DNA of 64,000 bases from Reichenbachiella carrageenanivorans (GTDB lineage Bacteria > Bacteroidota > Bacteroidia > Cytophagales > Cyclobacteriaceae), in NCBI RefSeq assembly GCF_025639805.1, contig NZ_CP106735.1:1118001-1182000 (forward strand), in the 5' to 3' direction. A program made the translations under genes and the position numbers. The notes under the pieces were generated by a model that searched no databases, was not told the origin of the DNA, and saw only the letters and a program-made list of their open reading frames with translations. Within the stretch, counting starts at the first letter, position 1. Each line of letters begins with the position of its first letter. Positions 8,547 through 15,695 of the stretch are shown here, piece by piece.

Positions 8547-9883
8547 TTGAAGTATCCTTCTACTTTTCTAATGCACTCTGATCTACTCAAAACCACTACA
8601 CGATCTTTTACTTCGAAGTGAAAATTGCCTCGGGCAATGTGTCCTTTTCCGTTTCGGATAACGCCCCCAATAATAGCAGACTTGGGGAAATTTAGGTTTC
8701 GGAGTTCGTGCTTGAGAATTTTAGAACCTTCGGTCACTTCAAATTCCAAAATTTCAGCATCTACTCCATGTATAGTGGTCATGTTGACCACCTGACCTTT
8801 TCGTATGTATCTGAATATAAAACTGGCCGCAATCAGTTTCTTATTGATCATTGTATCCACTCCAATGTTTTGTGAAAGGTGGATATAATCCATATTTTCT
8901 ACCAAAGAAATGGTTTTGCCTACGCCATGGTTTTTAGCCACGAGCGAAGAAATGATATTTGTTTCGGAATTGCCCGTCACGGCGATGAATGCATCCATCT
9001 CGTCGATTCCTTCTTCCTTGAGCAGTTCCACATCTCTGCCATCTCCATTGATAATCATGGTGTTTTGCAAGGTATCGGCCAGTTCAAAACATTTGTCCCG
9101 ATCTTCTTCAATGAGTTTGATGTTGTATTTTTTACTCAACTGCAAAGCCGCTTGTATCCCTATCTTGCTCCCTCCCAGTATCATGATATTTCGGATGTCT
9201 TCGCTTTGTTTTTTAGCAAGATCCAGCACGCGCTCTACTCCATCGGGCTGACAGATGAAGTAAGCATGATCGTTATTCAAAAATTTATTTTCCCCATAAG
9301 GAATTATCGTTTCCCCATTGCGAAGAATCGCAACGGTGGTAAAACTGTGATCGGGATTGAGATAAGCCGCTTCTACAAGCGTCTTACCATTGAGCTCAGA
9401 TTGCTCATCGATGGTGATTCCCACGAGCGACAACGTCCCTTTTTCGAAATCGAAAAGATCCGTAAGTGCAGTCTGTTTGAGCAGACGTTTGATCTCCTTG
9501 GCTGCTAGGGATTCTGGCGAAATAATTTCATCTATACCAATATCCTTGAGATCGAGTATTTCTTTTTTATGCAAGTATTCTGTGTTGGTAATACGTGCGA
9601 TGGTCTTGCGAGCACCTAAATTTTTGCCAATGATGGAAGTAGAAATGTTGGTAGCCTCAGACTCTGTCACAGCAATGAGTAAATCCGCCTTAGCAACTTG
9701 TGCCTCTTCTAGCGTACGAAAAGACGTAGAATTGCCCTTAGTCGTCTGCACATCCAGATGATTGGAGATGTACTGCAGCTTATCATCATCTGTGTCTATG
9801 ATGTTAATATCGTGCGATTCAAAGGCCAGTAGTTTGGCTAAATGAAACCCAACATCCCCTGCACCTGCTATTATAATCCTCAT
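8543..9883 (-). CDS. trkA: Trk potassium uptake regulatory subunit TrkA
   Basis: TrkA is the cytoplasmic NAD(H)/nucleotide-binding ring that gates TrkH. The 446-residue product has two tandem RCK modules. The first begins MRIIIAGAGDVGFHLAKLLA (Rossmann GxGxxG) and has an RCK_C domain at about residues 145-225; the second begins IMILGGSKIGIQAALQLSKK around residue 232 and again ends in an RCK_C domain. The length is normal. First gene of the trkA-trkH-lgt cluster, with an exact -7 box 33 bp upstream. Confidence 0.95.
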   Translation of the reverse strand: MRIIIAGAGDVGFHLAKLLAFESHDINIIDTDDDKLQYISNHLDVQTTKGNSTSFRTLEEAQVAKADLLIAVTESEATNISTSIIGKNLGARKTIARITNTEYLHKKEILDLKDIGIDEIISPESLAAKEIKRLLKQTALTDLFDFEKGTLSLVGITIDEQSELNGKTLVEAAYLNPDHSFTTVAILRNGETIIPYGENKFLNNDHAYFICQPDGVERVLDLAKKQSEDIRNIMILGGSKIGIQAALQLSKKYNIKLIEEDRDKCFELADTLQNTMIINGDGRDVELLKEEGIDEMDAFIAVTGNSETNIISSLVAKNHGVGKTISLVENMDYIHLSQNIGVDTMINKKLIAASFIFRYIRKGQVVNMTTIHGVDAEILEFEVTEGSKILKHELRNLNFPKSAIIGGVIRNGKGHIARGNFHFEVKDRVVVLSRSECIRKVEGYFK

Positions 9884-9915
9884 ATCTGGCTTATTCCTTT
9901 ACCGGTTGGTGTTAG

Positions 9916-9923
9916 CAAATATA
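9916..9923 (-). promoter_or_regulatory. -7 box upstream of trkA
   Basis: Reads TATATTTG on the minus strand and is followed by C; exact match to TAnnTTTG, 32 bp before the trkA ATG. Confidence 0.5.
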
Positions 9924-9989
9924 AAAAAACCCTCCTGCTGTGAAACTAATCCTGAGTTTAGTTCTTATAAATTTGATGAGTTCCATTCT

Positions 9990-10676
9990 TTAAATAAGTT
10001 TTGTTCCTCTGGTCATTTCTTTTTTGCCAGGAGGGCCGTCCAATTCTTCGGTTTCAAACCCTACTGCTTTGAGGTCTCTTTTGAACTGACCCTGTGCACA
10101 ATAAGTCACAAACACTCCATTAGGAGTCAGTAGATCATACATTTTGCGTAAGACTTCGTACGACCACATCTCGGGCTGTTTCGATGGTGCAAAAGCATCA
10201 AAATAAATCAAATCAAAACACTCAGAATCTGGATTGAAATCTGCAATATCTGTTTTTACTTTCGTCAATGTCAACTGATCCGAAATTTGACTCTCCTCCT
10301 CCCATGTTGCTTGATGCAATTTGGTAAAGAGTTTCTTAGACATCTCTCCCGATTTTTGATCTTTGTAGTTGAGCTGAGCCACTAAATCTGGTGCTAGTGG
10401 ATATTTTTCTATAGATGTAAACCTAATGTCGATCTCCTGCCCGAGTACTGCCATCGTTGTAAGCCATGGGTTGAGACCCGTACCAAAGCCTATTTCTAAT
10501 ATTCGAATGATTTTCTGTTCTTTATGTTTTTCACGAAAGTGATCTAATCCCATTTTAAGAAAAACATATTCTGACTCGGTAATCGCCCCATGCGTGGAAT
10601 GGTAGGTTTCGTTCATCTCTGGTATGAGTAGTGATGACGACCCATCTCGGGTTTCTATAACTTGGATATCAGACAT
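9990..10676 (-). CDS. mnmD: tRNA (mnm5s2U34)-methyltransferase MnmD
   Basis: MnmD methylates 5-aminomethyl-2-thiouridine at the wobble position of certain tRNAs using S-adenosylmethionine; in many bacteria it is a stand-alone version of the N-terminal half of MnmC. The SAM-binding motif is ILEIGFGTGLNPWLT, and the catalytic-type segment is LIYFDAFAPSKQPEMWS followed by GVFVTYCAQGQFKRDL and GPPGKKEMTRG. The start is placed at ATG 10676 (MSDIQVIETRDGSS), giving 228 residues; a longer frame runs back into ispF and has no family support. The ATG lies inside the end of ispF (8-bp overlap), suggesting translational coupling. No MnmC-type FAD oxidase domain is attached. Confidence 0.9.
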   Translation of the reverse strand: MSDIQVIETRDGSSSLLIPEMNETYHSTHGAITESEYVFLKMGLDHFREKHKEQKIIRILEIGFGTGLNPWLTTMAVLGQEIDIRFTSIEKYPLAPDLVAQLNYKDQKSGEMSKKLFTKLHQATWEEESQISDQLTLTKVKTDIADFNPDSECFDLIYFDAFAPSKQPEMWSYEVLRKMYDLLTPNGVFVTYCAQGQFKRDLKAVGFETEELDGPPGKKEMTRGTKLI

Positions 10677-11157
10677 GCTTATAGATGAGTGCGACGGCGT
10701 GTGCAGATACGCCCTCTTCTTTACCCACAAAGCCGAGTTTCTCTGTGGTAGTAGCTTTTATAGATACGTCGTCCGCGTCGACACCCATCACTTTGGCCAA
10801 TACACGCTGCATTTCAGGAATGTGAGGATTGATTTTAGGTCTTTGTAGGCAAATCGTACAATCCAAATTACCCACCTCATAGTTTTTGTCGCGGATAAGC
10901 TTCATCACATCGGCCAGCAAGATCTTGCTGTCTATCCCTTTGAACTGCGGATCGGTATCTGCAAAATGGAACCCAATGTCGCGTAGATTAGCTGCACCAA
11001 GCAGCGCATCACAAATCACATGGATCAGTACGTCTGCATCAGAATGCCCCACCGCTCCATGCGTATGCGGCACTTCTATACCGCCCAGCCAAAATGGCTG
11101 CCCCTCTGCCAACTGATGCACATCGTAGCCGTAGCCTATTCTTATATTTGGTTTCAT
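10669..11157 (-). CDS. ispF: 2-C-methyl-D-erythritol 2,4-cyclodiphosphate synthase IspF
   Basis: IspF makes the cyclic diphosphate MEcPP in the MEP isoprenoid pathway. The 162-residue protein has the zinc ligands D12 and H14 (GYDVHQL) and H46 (SDADVLIHVICDALLGAA), the substrate loop IGFHFADTDPQFKGIDS, and the C-terminal TTTEKLGFVGKEEGVSA. Length is normal. FADTDP replaces the usual FPDTDP. Its last codons overlap the mnmD start by 8 bp. Confidence 0.96.
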   Translation of the reverse strand: MKPNIRIGYGYDVHQLAEGQPFWLGGIEVPHTHGAVGHSDADVLIHVICDALLGAANLRDIGFHFADTDPQFKGIDSKILLADVMKLIRDKNYEVGNLDCTICLQRPKINPHIPEMQRVLAKVMGVDADDVSIKATTTEKLGFVGKEEGVSAHAVALIYKHV

Positions 11158-11209
11158 ATCTTCAATGATATAATGAGTTTGATGATCTGATTTTCAATCA
11201 TTGATTCAC

Positions 11210-12010
11210 TCATTTCGTTTTAGCTTTTTCCCAGTACTCATCCATTTCGGCTAGGGTCATTTCTCCCATTTCTTTGCCGTCTTTTTTGCTCTCTGTCTCT
11301 AGGTATTGAAATCTTTTGATAAATTTTTTGTTGGTGCGCTCCAGTGCTTCTTCTGGGTCTATATTCACAAATCTGGAATAGTTGACCAATGAGAACAGCA
11401 AATCGCCGAACTCATCTCGGGCTTTTTCTTGGTCGTTATTTTCTACTTCTGCTTTAAATTCGTCTAACTCCTCGTACACCTTATCCCAGACTTGTTTTTC
11501 GTTGTCCCAGTCAAAACCTACTCCTCTAGCCTTTTCTTGTATTCGCATGGCCTTTACCATAGCAGGTAGCGACTTAGGCACGCCGCCCAATACAGACACA
11601 TTGCCTTTTTCTTTGAGTTTGAGCTTTTCCCAATTCTCTTTTACGTCCTTTTCATTCTCAACTTTCACATCTCCATAGATGTGTGGGTGGCGATGCACCA
11701 ACTTGTCACAAATACCATGTAGTACGTCCGCGATATCGAAGGCGTTGGTCTCCGAGGCTATTCTAGAGTAGAATACCATGTGTAGCATCAAGTCTCCTAT
11801 TTCCTTTTTCACCTCCTCTAGGTCGTTTTCCAAAATGGCATCTGACAACTCGTAGGTCTCTTCTATCGTAAGGTGACGAATAGAGGCGATGGTCTGCTTC
11901 ATGTCCCACGGACAGTTTTCGCGGAGCTCGTCCATGACGGTGAGCAGTCTGTCAAAGGCCGCCAATTTGGCCGAACGGTTAACATCTGGCTTACTTTTTG
12001 CGATGGGCAT
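11210..12010 (-). CDS. mazG: Nucleoside triphosphate pyrophosphohydrolase MazG
   Basis: MazG hydrolyses (d)NTPs to monophosphates and pyrophosphate, a housekeeping or nutritional-stress role. The 266-residue protein has two MazG modules: CPWDMKQTIASIRHLTIEETYELSDAI (about residues 34-60) with KKEIGDLMLHMVFYSR following, and in the second half WDKVYEELDEFKAEVE and DEFGDLLFSLVNYSRF. The paired EExxE/ExxD-type acidic motifs bind Mg2+. Lys-rich C-terminus. A 52-bp gap precedes ispF downstream, so joint transcription with ispF-mnmD is possible. An exact -7 motif is 36 bp upstream. Confidence 0.95.
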   Translation of the reverse strand: MPIAKSKPDVNRSAKLAAFDRLLTVMDELRENCPWDMKQTIASIRHLTIEETYELSDAILENDLEEVKKEIGDLMLHMVFYSRIASETNAFDIADVLHGICDKLVHRHPHIYGDVKVENEKDVKENWEKLKLKEKGNVSVLGGVPKSLPAMVKAMRIQEKARGVGFDWDNEKQVWDKVYEELDEFKAEVENNDQEKARDEFGDLLFSLVNYSRFVNIDPEEALERTNKKFIKRFQYLETESKKDGKEMGEMTLAEMDEYWEKAKTK

Positions 12011-12041
12011 GAAATATGAGATTAAGCATTAAAGTGGAACT

Positions 12042-12076
12042 TTTGGCAAAGCTATTGGCTTTAATGTATAAATTTG
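12042..12076 (+). promoter_or_regulatory. Promoter of the small Cys-rich membrane protein gene
   Basis: TTTG at 12042-12045 and TAAATTTG at 12069-12076 are 23 bp apart, which fits the Flavobacterium-type consensus TTG-N17-23-TAnnTTTG. The -7 box covers an in-frame TTG at 12074, which argues for ATG 12095 as the true start. Confidence 0.5.
12047..12054 (-). promoter_or_regulatory. -7 box upstream of mazG
   Basis: Reads TAGCTTTG on the minus strand, followed by C; exact match to TAnnTTTG, 36 bp before the mazG ATG. It lies between the two elements of the divergent plus-strand promoter. Confidence 0.45.
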
Positions 12077-12094
12077 CATTCAACTTTTGAAAAT

Positions 12095-12322
12095 ATGACT
12101 ACAATATTGTTAGGAATTGGTTTTGTGGCAATATTCTTCATTTTTATGAGCGTTAGACTCATCTTCTTGAAGGATGGACAATTTAAAGGCACTTGTGCCT
12201 CGCAAAACCCTTATCTCAATAAAGAGGGAGAGGCTTGTGGCTATTGTGGAAAAACAGTGGCAAGTGGGGATGCCTGTGGCAATCCTGAAAACGAAGTAGA
12301 TAAAGTCATGAGCAAATTTTAA
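12095..12322 (+). CDS. Small Cys-rich single-span membrane protein (NqrM-like?)
   Basis: A 75-residue protein with one N-terminal membrane span (MTTILLGIGFVAIFFIFMSV) followed by a short tail with four Cys: GTCASQNPYLN, EACGYCGK and DACGNPE. This layout, one span then FKGTC and a C-x-x-C, resembles small Bacteroidota membrane proteins and loosely NqrM (DUF539), a metal-delivery factor for the Na+-NQR complex; NqrM identity is only a suggestion because no nqr genes are in the window. The start is ATG 12095; an upstream in-frame TTG (12074) falls inside the -7 promoter box. Alone between mazG (divergent) and the mutase gene. Confidence 0.7.
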   Translation: MTTILLGIGFVAIFFIFMSVRLIFLKDGQFKGTCASQNPYLNKEGEACGYCGKTVASGDACGNPENEVDKVMSKF

Positions 12323-12431
12323 TTTGTCGGATTTCACGACAACCAGCATTTCTTAAAAGAATTTAAAAAAAACGTATTTACGGGGGCTCAGGCAAAAATT
12401 TGAAAGACTTTTCGAATTTCAATGGTTTGTC

Positions 12432-12439
12432 TAGTTTTG
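12432..12439 (+). promoter_or_regulatory. -7 box upstream of the glmM-type mutase gene
   Basis: TAGTTTTG followed by C matches TAnnTTTG exactly, 29 bp before the ATG at 12469. No -33 TTG at the expected distance. Confidence 0.5.
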
Positions 12440-12468
12440 CGCACCCAAAAAAACTATACATCAACTAG

Positions 12469-13866
12469 ATGACACTTATTAAATCAATTTCTGGGATTAG
12501 AGGCACCATAGGCGGCAAAGAAGGAGAATCCCTGACTCCGAATGACGTAGTAAAATACGCTGCAGCATTCGGGTACTGGGCAAAGGAGAATTCTGGAATT
12601 AGCAAAGTAGTGATCGGTAGAGATGCCAGACCATCTGGTGAGCTAATCACAAAAATAGTAACAGGCACCCTTCAAGGACTCGGCATAGATGTGGTAGACC
12701 TCGGACTATCTACCACTCCTACTGTAGAAATGGCCGTGCCCGCTGAAAACGCTGGCGGCGGCATCATCATCACCGCTAGCCACAATCCAAACGGCTGGAA
12801 TGCGCTCAAACTCTTGAATGCTAAAGGAGAATTTATCTCTGCTGCCGAGGGCGAAAAAATATTAGAACTTGCCGACTCTGGTGAAATCGAGTTTGCCGTT
12901 TCGAAAGAAATCGGCAGCTATGAAGAGAATGATTCATATATAGATTATCATATCGATAAAATATTGGAGCTGGATTTGGTAGATATAGAAGCTATCAAAA
13001 ACAGAAAATTTAAAATTGCCGTAGATGCCGTCAACTCTACTGGAGGGATTGCTATTCCTAAGTTGCTTAACAAATTAGGAGTCAGCGATTATAAAATATT
13101 CTTTGGAGAGCCTAATGGCCTCTTTCCCCACAACCCTGAACCACTACCAGAAAACATCACACACATCTGTAATGAGGTAGAAGGTGGGCATCTAGACCTA
13201 GGGATCGTAGTAGATCCGGATGTAGACCGTCTGGCTTTCGTGGGTGACAATGGGGAGCCTTATGGTGAAGAGTACACCTTGGTGACAATTGCTGATTATG
13301 TAGTAAAAAACAAGCCAGGCAATACGGTATCCAACATGTCCTCAACCCGAGCACTAAGAGATGTAACCGAACGAGCAGGTGGTCAATACGAAGCTTCTGC
13401 TGTAGGTGAGGTAAACGTGGTAAACAAAATGAAAGCAACCAACGCCGTGATAGGTGGCGAAGGCAACGGAGGAGTGATCTTTCCTGAGTTACATTACGGC
13501 AGAGACGCTTTGGTTGGTATTGCGTTGTTTCTGACACATTTAGCCAAGTTTGGCAAATCGGCTTCTCTACTAAGAGCCATGTATCCTAACTATCACATTT
13601 CTAAAAACAAGATAGACCTCACTCCGGATATTGATGTGGATTTTGTGCTGGAAGAAGTGAAAAAAAAATACGCCAAACAGCCAATCAATACAGAAGATGG
13701 TGTGAAAATCGAATTTGACAAGGAGTGGGTACACTTGAGAAAATCGAACACAGAGCCAATCATCAGAATCTACGCTGAATCCGACTCTAGAAACACCGCA
13801 GATGCCATGGCCAAAAAACTGATGATGGACATCAAAGAAATCGTAACGGAAAAGGTAGAGGACTAA
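12469..13866 (+). CDS. glmM: Phosphoglucosamine/phosphomannomutase (GlmM-like)
   Basis: A 465-residue alpha-D-phosphohexomutase. The phosphoserine loop is TASHNPNGWN with the active Ser at 104; the Mg2+ loop is DPDVDRLAFVGD (Asp 249, 251, 253); the sugar-binding loop is GGEGNGGVIFPE; the phosphate-binding loop near the C-terminus is RKSNTEPIIRIYAE. The enzyme converts hexosamine- or hexose-6-phosphate to the 1-phosphate for cell-wall precursors. The GEGNGG loop differs from the GEQSGH of classical GlmM, so GlmM versus phosphomannomutase specificity is not certain; Bacteroidota annotate this form as GlmM. Followed by a strong terminator and a convergent gene. Confidence 0.88.
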   Translation: MTLIKSISGIRGTIGGKEGESLTPNDVVKYAAAFGYWAKENSGISKVVIGRDARPSGELITKIVTGTLQGLGIDVVDLGLSTTPTVEMAVPAENAGGGIIITASHNPNGWNALKLLNAKGEFISAAEGEKILELADSGEIEFAVSKEIGSYEENDSYIDYHIDKILELDLVDIEAIKNRKFKIAVDAVNSTGGIAIPKLLNKLGVSDYKIFFGEPNGLFPHNPEPLPENITHICNEVEGGHLDLGIVVDPDVDRLAFVGDNGEPYGEEYTLVTIADYVVKNKPGNTVSNMSSTRALRDVTERAGGQYEASAVGEVNVVNKMKATNAVIGGEGNGGVIFPELHYGRDALVGIALFLTHLAKFGKSASLLRAMYPNYHISKNKIDLTPDIDVDFVLEEVKKKYAKQPINTEDGVKIEFDKEWVHLRKSNTEPIIRIYAESDSRNTADAMAKKLMMDIKEIVTEKVED

Positions 13867-13891
13867 CCTTCACACTTTTTGGCAAAATTTT

Positions 13892-13919
13892 AAAGTCCCA
13901 TGAATCTGGGACTTTTTTT
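13892..13919 (+). terminator. Rho-independent terminator after the mutase gene
   Basis: AAAGTCCCA (13892-13900), loop TGAATC, TGGGACTTT (13907-13915), then T through 13919. It begins 25 bp after the stop codon. The T run overlaps the last codons of the convergent hydrolase gene. Confidence 0.85.
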
Positions 13920-14646
13920 ATTCCTGTGAGAATACCTCCTCAAAGAAATTTTTCATGGCTTGCCAAGCTCGCCGATTAGAAGAGGGTTGATAATACATCC
14001 CCTTTTCAGGAAATTTGGCTGCTGGATTGGTGAAAGCATGCCCCGTATGACCAAAGGCCAATATTTGCCAATCAGCATTTCGAGCGGTGAGTTCATGCCC
14101 TAGTGCCACGGTACTTTCTGGACTCGCCATTGGATCTTCCCACCCATGTAGTACCAATACAGCTGCCTTGATGTCCCCTTGGTGATTCACATTAGGTTGA
14201 TCATATATACCATGAAAACTAACCACTCCTCCTACATCGGCACCCGAGCGAGCTAAATCCAACATACACTTCCCTCCGAAGCAAAATCCAATGCCTCCTG
14301 TTTTTGTAGCGTCTACTTGCTCGTGATTTTTGAGTGCATCGAGTGCCAGAGCAATATTGTTGAGTAGCAGTGCTCGATCGTCCAAAAATGGCTGCATCAA
14401 GGCATCTGCCTCTTCGGGTATGGATGTATGTTTGCCTTCTCCATACATATCTATGGCAAAACCTACATAGCCCAATTTGGCAATCTCCTCGGCTTTATTG
14501 AACTCAAAGTCTCCCCGTCCTCGAAAAGTGTGAACCACTAGGACTCCAGGTTTTGGTTCTTGGATAGTATCATCCCAAGAGATAACTCCTTCGAATGTGG
14601 CTTTTGACTTTGGGTCTTGATATACAATTTTTTCAGAATGGATCAT
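13918..14646 (-). CDS. Dienelactone hydrolase family protein
   Basis: A cytoplasmic alpha/beta-hydrolase of 242 residues. The triad can be placed as C122 in GIGFCFGGKC, D171 in LHGWEDPMA, and H203 in GHTGHAFTNP; the Cys nucleophile within G-x-C-x-G-G is the mark of dienelactone hydrolases. An N-terminal strand reads GVLVVHTFRGRGDF. True substrates of most members outside chlorocatechol degradation are unknown, and no aromatic-degradation genes are nearby. No signal peptide. It may be read with the secreted-protein gene just upstream (36-bp gap). Confidence 0.9.
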   Translation of the reverse strand: MIHSEKIVYQDPKSKATFEGVISWDDTIQEPKPGVLVVHTFRGRGDFEFNKAEEIAKLGYVGFAIDMYGEGKHTSIPEEADALMQPFLDDRALLLNNIALALDALKNHEQVDATKTGGIGFCFGGKCMLDLARSGADVGGVVSFHGIYDQPNVNHQGDIKAAVLVLHGWEDPMASPESTVALGHELTARNADWQILAFGHTGHAFTNPAAKFPEKGMYYQPSSNRRAWQAMKNFFEEVFSQE

Positions 14647-14682
14647 AAGGCTAAAATTTATCTATCACTTCTCAAAGCACTA

Positions 14683-15582
14683 TCAGTTGTTTATCTTTTT
14701 ATTTACTTGATCTCTGATTTTAAAAAACTCGTATTGTAACTCTGTCCCTTTCTTCTTGTCAAACCTAAAAGTATTCGTGCCAGGGTCGAGTAGCACTTCA
14801 AAAAACTGCTCATTGAGCTCGCCGGACATCTCATGCGTACTACGTACCTCCGAATCGCGGAGATGCAGCTGACTAGCATACTCAACAGGCAAATTCAACA
14901 TGATAAAATCTTCTATATAGAGATCATGGTCTTTCCCATAAAGTTTTATTTTGATTCCCTGCTTGGTTTTCTGAAACTGTGTGCGATACAAATAGACTCG
15001 GCCTAAAACATCGCTCGACTGCGGCAGCCTTTCCACAAAATTTCTTTCGTTGTAGTGCTCCACTACCGTGATAATCTCATCCCATTTATATTTTAACTCG
15101 GGGGCATTGAGATAGGCTGTTGATTCCTCATCGTCCGACACGAAAGACTGAAATACTTGGAGCCGCTTGGCTTTCTTTGCTTTCGACTCTGTCACCCCAA
15201 ATACTTTTTCGAATCTCCCATCTTTTTCTAAATAGAGACTTTGGTCGTTGCCCGTATTTTCGAATAAGGTCAAACGACCTACGGCTATGCGCTTCAAGAA
15301 AAAATAGCCTGAATAATCCATACCTGGATTTTTCTTCAAAAAATAGGCTCGCTCTTTTGAGCCTTTGGTATAGCCAAAAACTGAATCGAAAGGATAAGCT
15401 TCAAATTCTTTCGTTAGCGAATTTTTCACTTTCAAGTGATCATTGGCCATAGCCAACCTAAGTATGCCAATCCGCTTACCATTGCGCAACACAAGCGTGT
15501 CTTGTGCGTGTCCGTTGAGGCATACGAAAAAAATAAATCCGATTATAATAGTAACTCTCACCAGCTTGGGGGTTTTGGTCAT
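14683..15582 (-). CDS. Secreted protein of unknown function
   Basis: A 299-residue protein with a signal peptide (MTKTPKLVRVTIIIGFIFFVCLNGHAQ; cleavage probably after HAQ). The mature start, DTLVLRNGKRIGILRLA, is a pattern seen in many Bacteroidota secreted proteins. The remainder is mixed alpha/beta with many charged residues, including SFVSDDEESTAYLNAPELKYKWDEI, and no repeats or membrane spans. No enzyme motif was recognised. Start ATG 15582 with an exact -7 box 7 bp upstream. It may be co-transcribed with the dienelactone hydrolase gene. Confidence 0.75.
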   Translation of the reverse strand: MTKTPKLVRVTIIIGFIFFVCLNGHAQDTLVLRNGKRIGILRLAMANDHLKVKNSLTKEFEAYPFDSVFGYTKGSKERAYFLKKNPGMDYSGYFFLKRIAVGRLTLFENTGNDQSLYLEKDGRFEKVFGVTESKAKKAKRLQVFQSFVSDDEESTAYLNAPELKYKWDEIITVVEHYNERNFVERLPQSSDVLGRVYLYRTQFQKTKQGIKIKLYGKDHDLYIEDFIMLNLPVEYASQLHLRDSEVRSTHEMSGELNEQFFEVLLDPGTNTFRFDKKKGTELQYEFFKIRDQVNKKINN

Positions 15583-15589
15583 TGATCTT

Positions 15590-15597
15590 CAAATATA
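15590..15597 (-). promoter_or_regulatory. -7 box upstream of the secreted-protein gene
   Basis: Reads TATATTTG on the minus strand, an exact TAnnTTTG match. It ends only 7 bp before the ATG, implying a very short leader. Confidence 0.4.
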
Positions 15598-15638
15598 TAA
15601 AAGGACAACACGCCACAATCCCTACCGTGCAAAAAGTA

Positions 15639-15672
15639 TAAAAAAGTCTGCCCTTTCGACATGAGCAGACTT
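15639..15672 (-). terminator. Rho-independent terminator after the TonB receptor gene
   Basis: On the minus strand AAGTCTGC (15672-15665) pairs with GCAGACTT (15651-15644) across a 13-nt loop and is followed by a run of T. It starts 24 bp after the receptor stop codon. Confidence 0.7.
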
Positions 15673-15695
15673 CAATCTATAAACTTAAAAATCAA

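Noticed and set aside
8879..9508. 209-codon plus-strand frame inside trkA
   Set aside because: It is antisense to a well-supported trkA with both RCK modules and has no recognisable motif.
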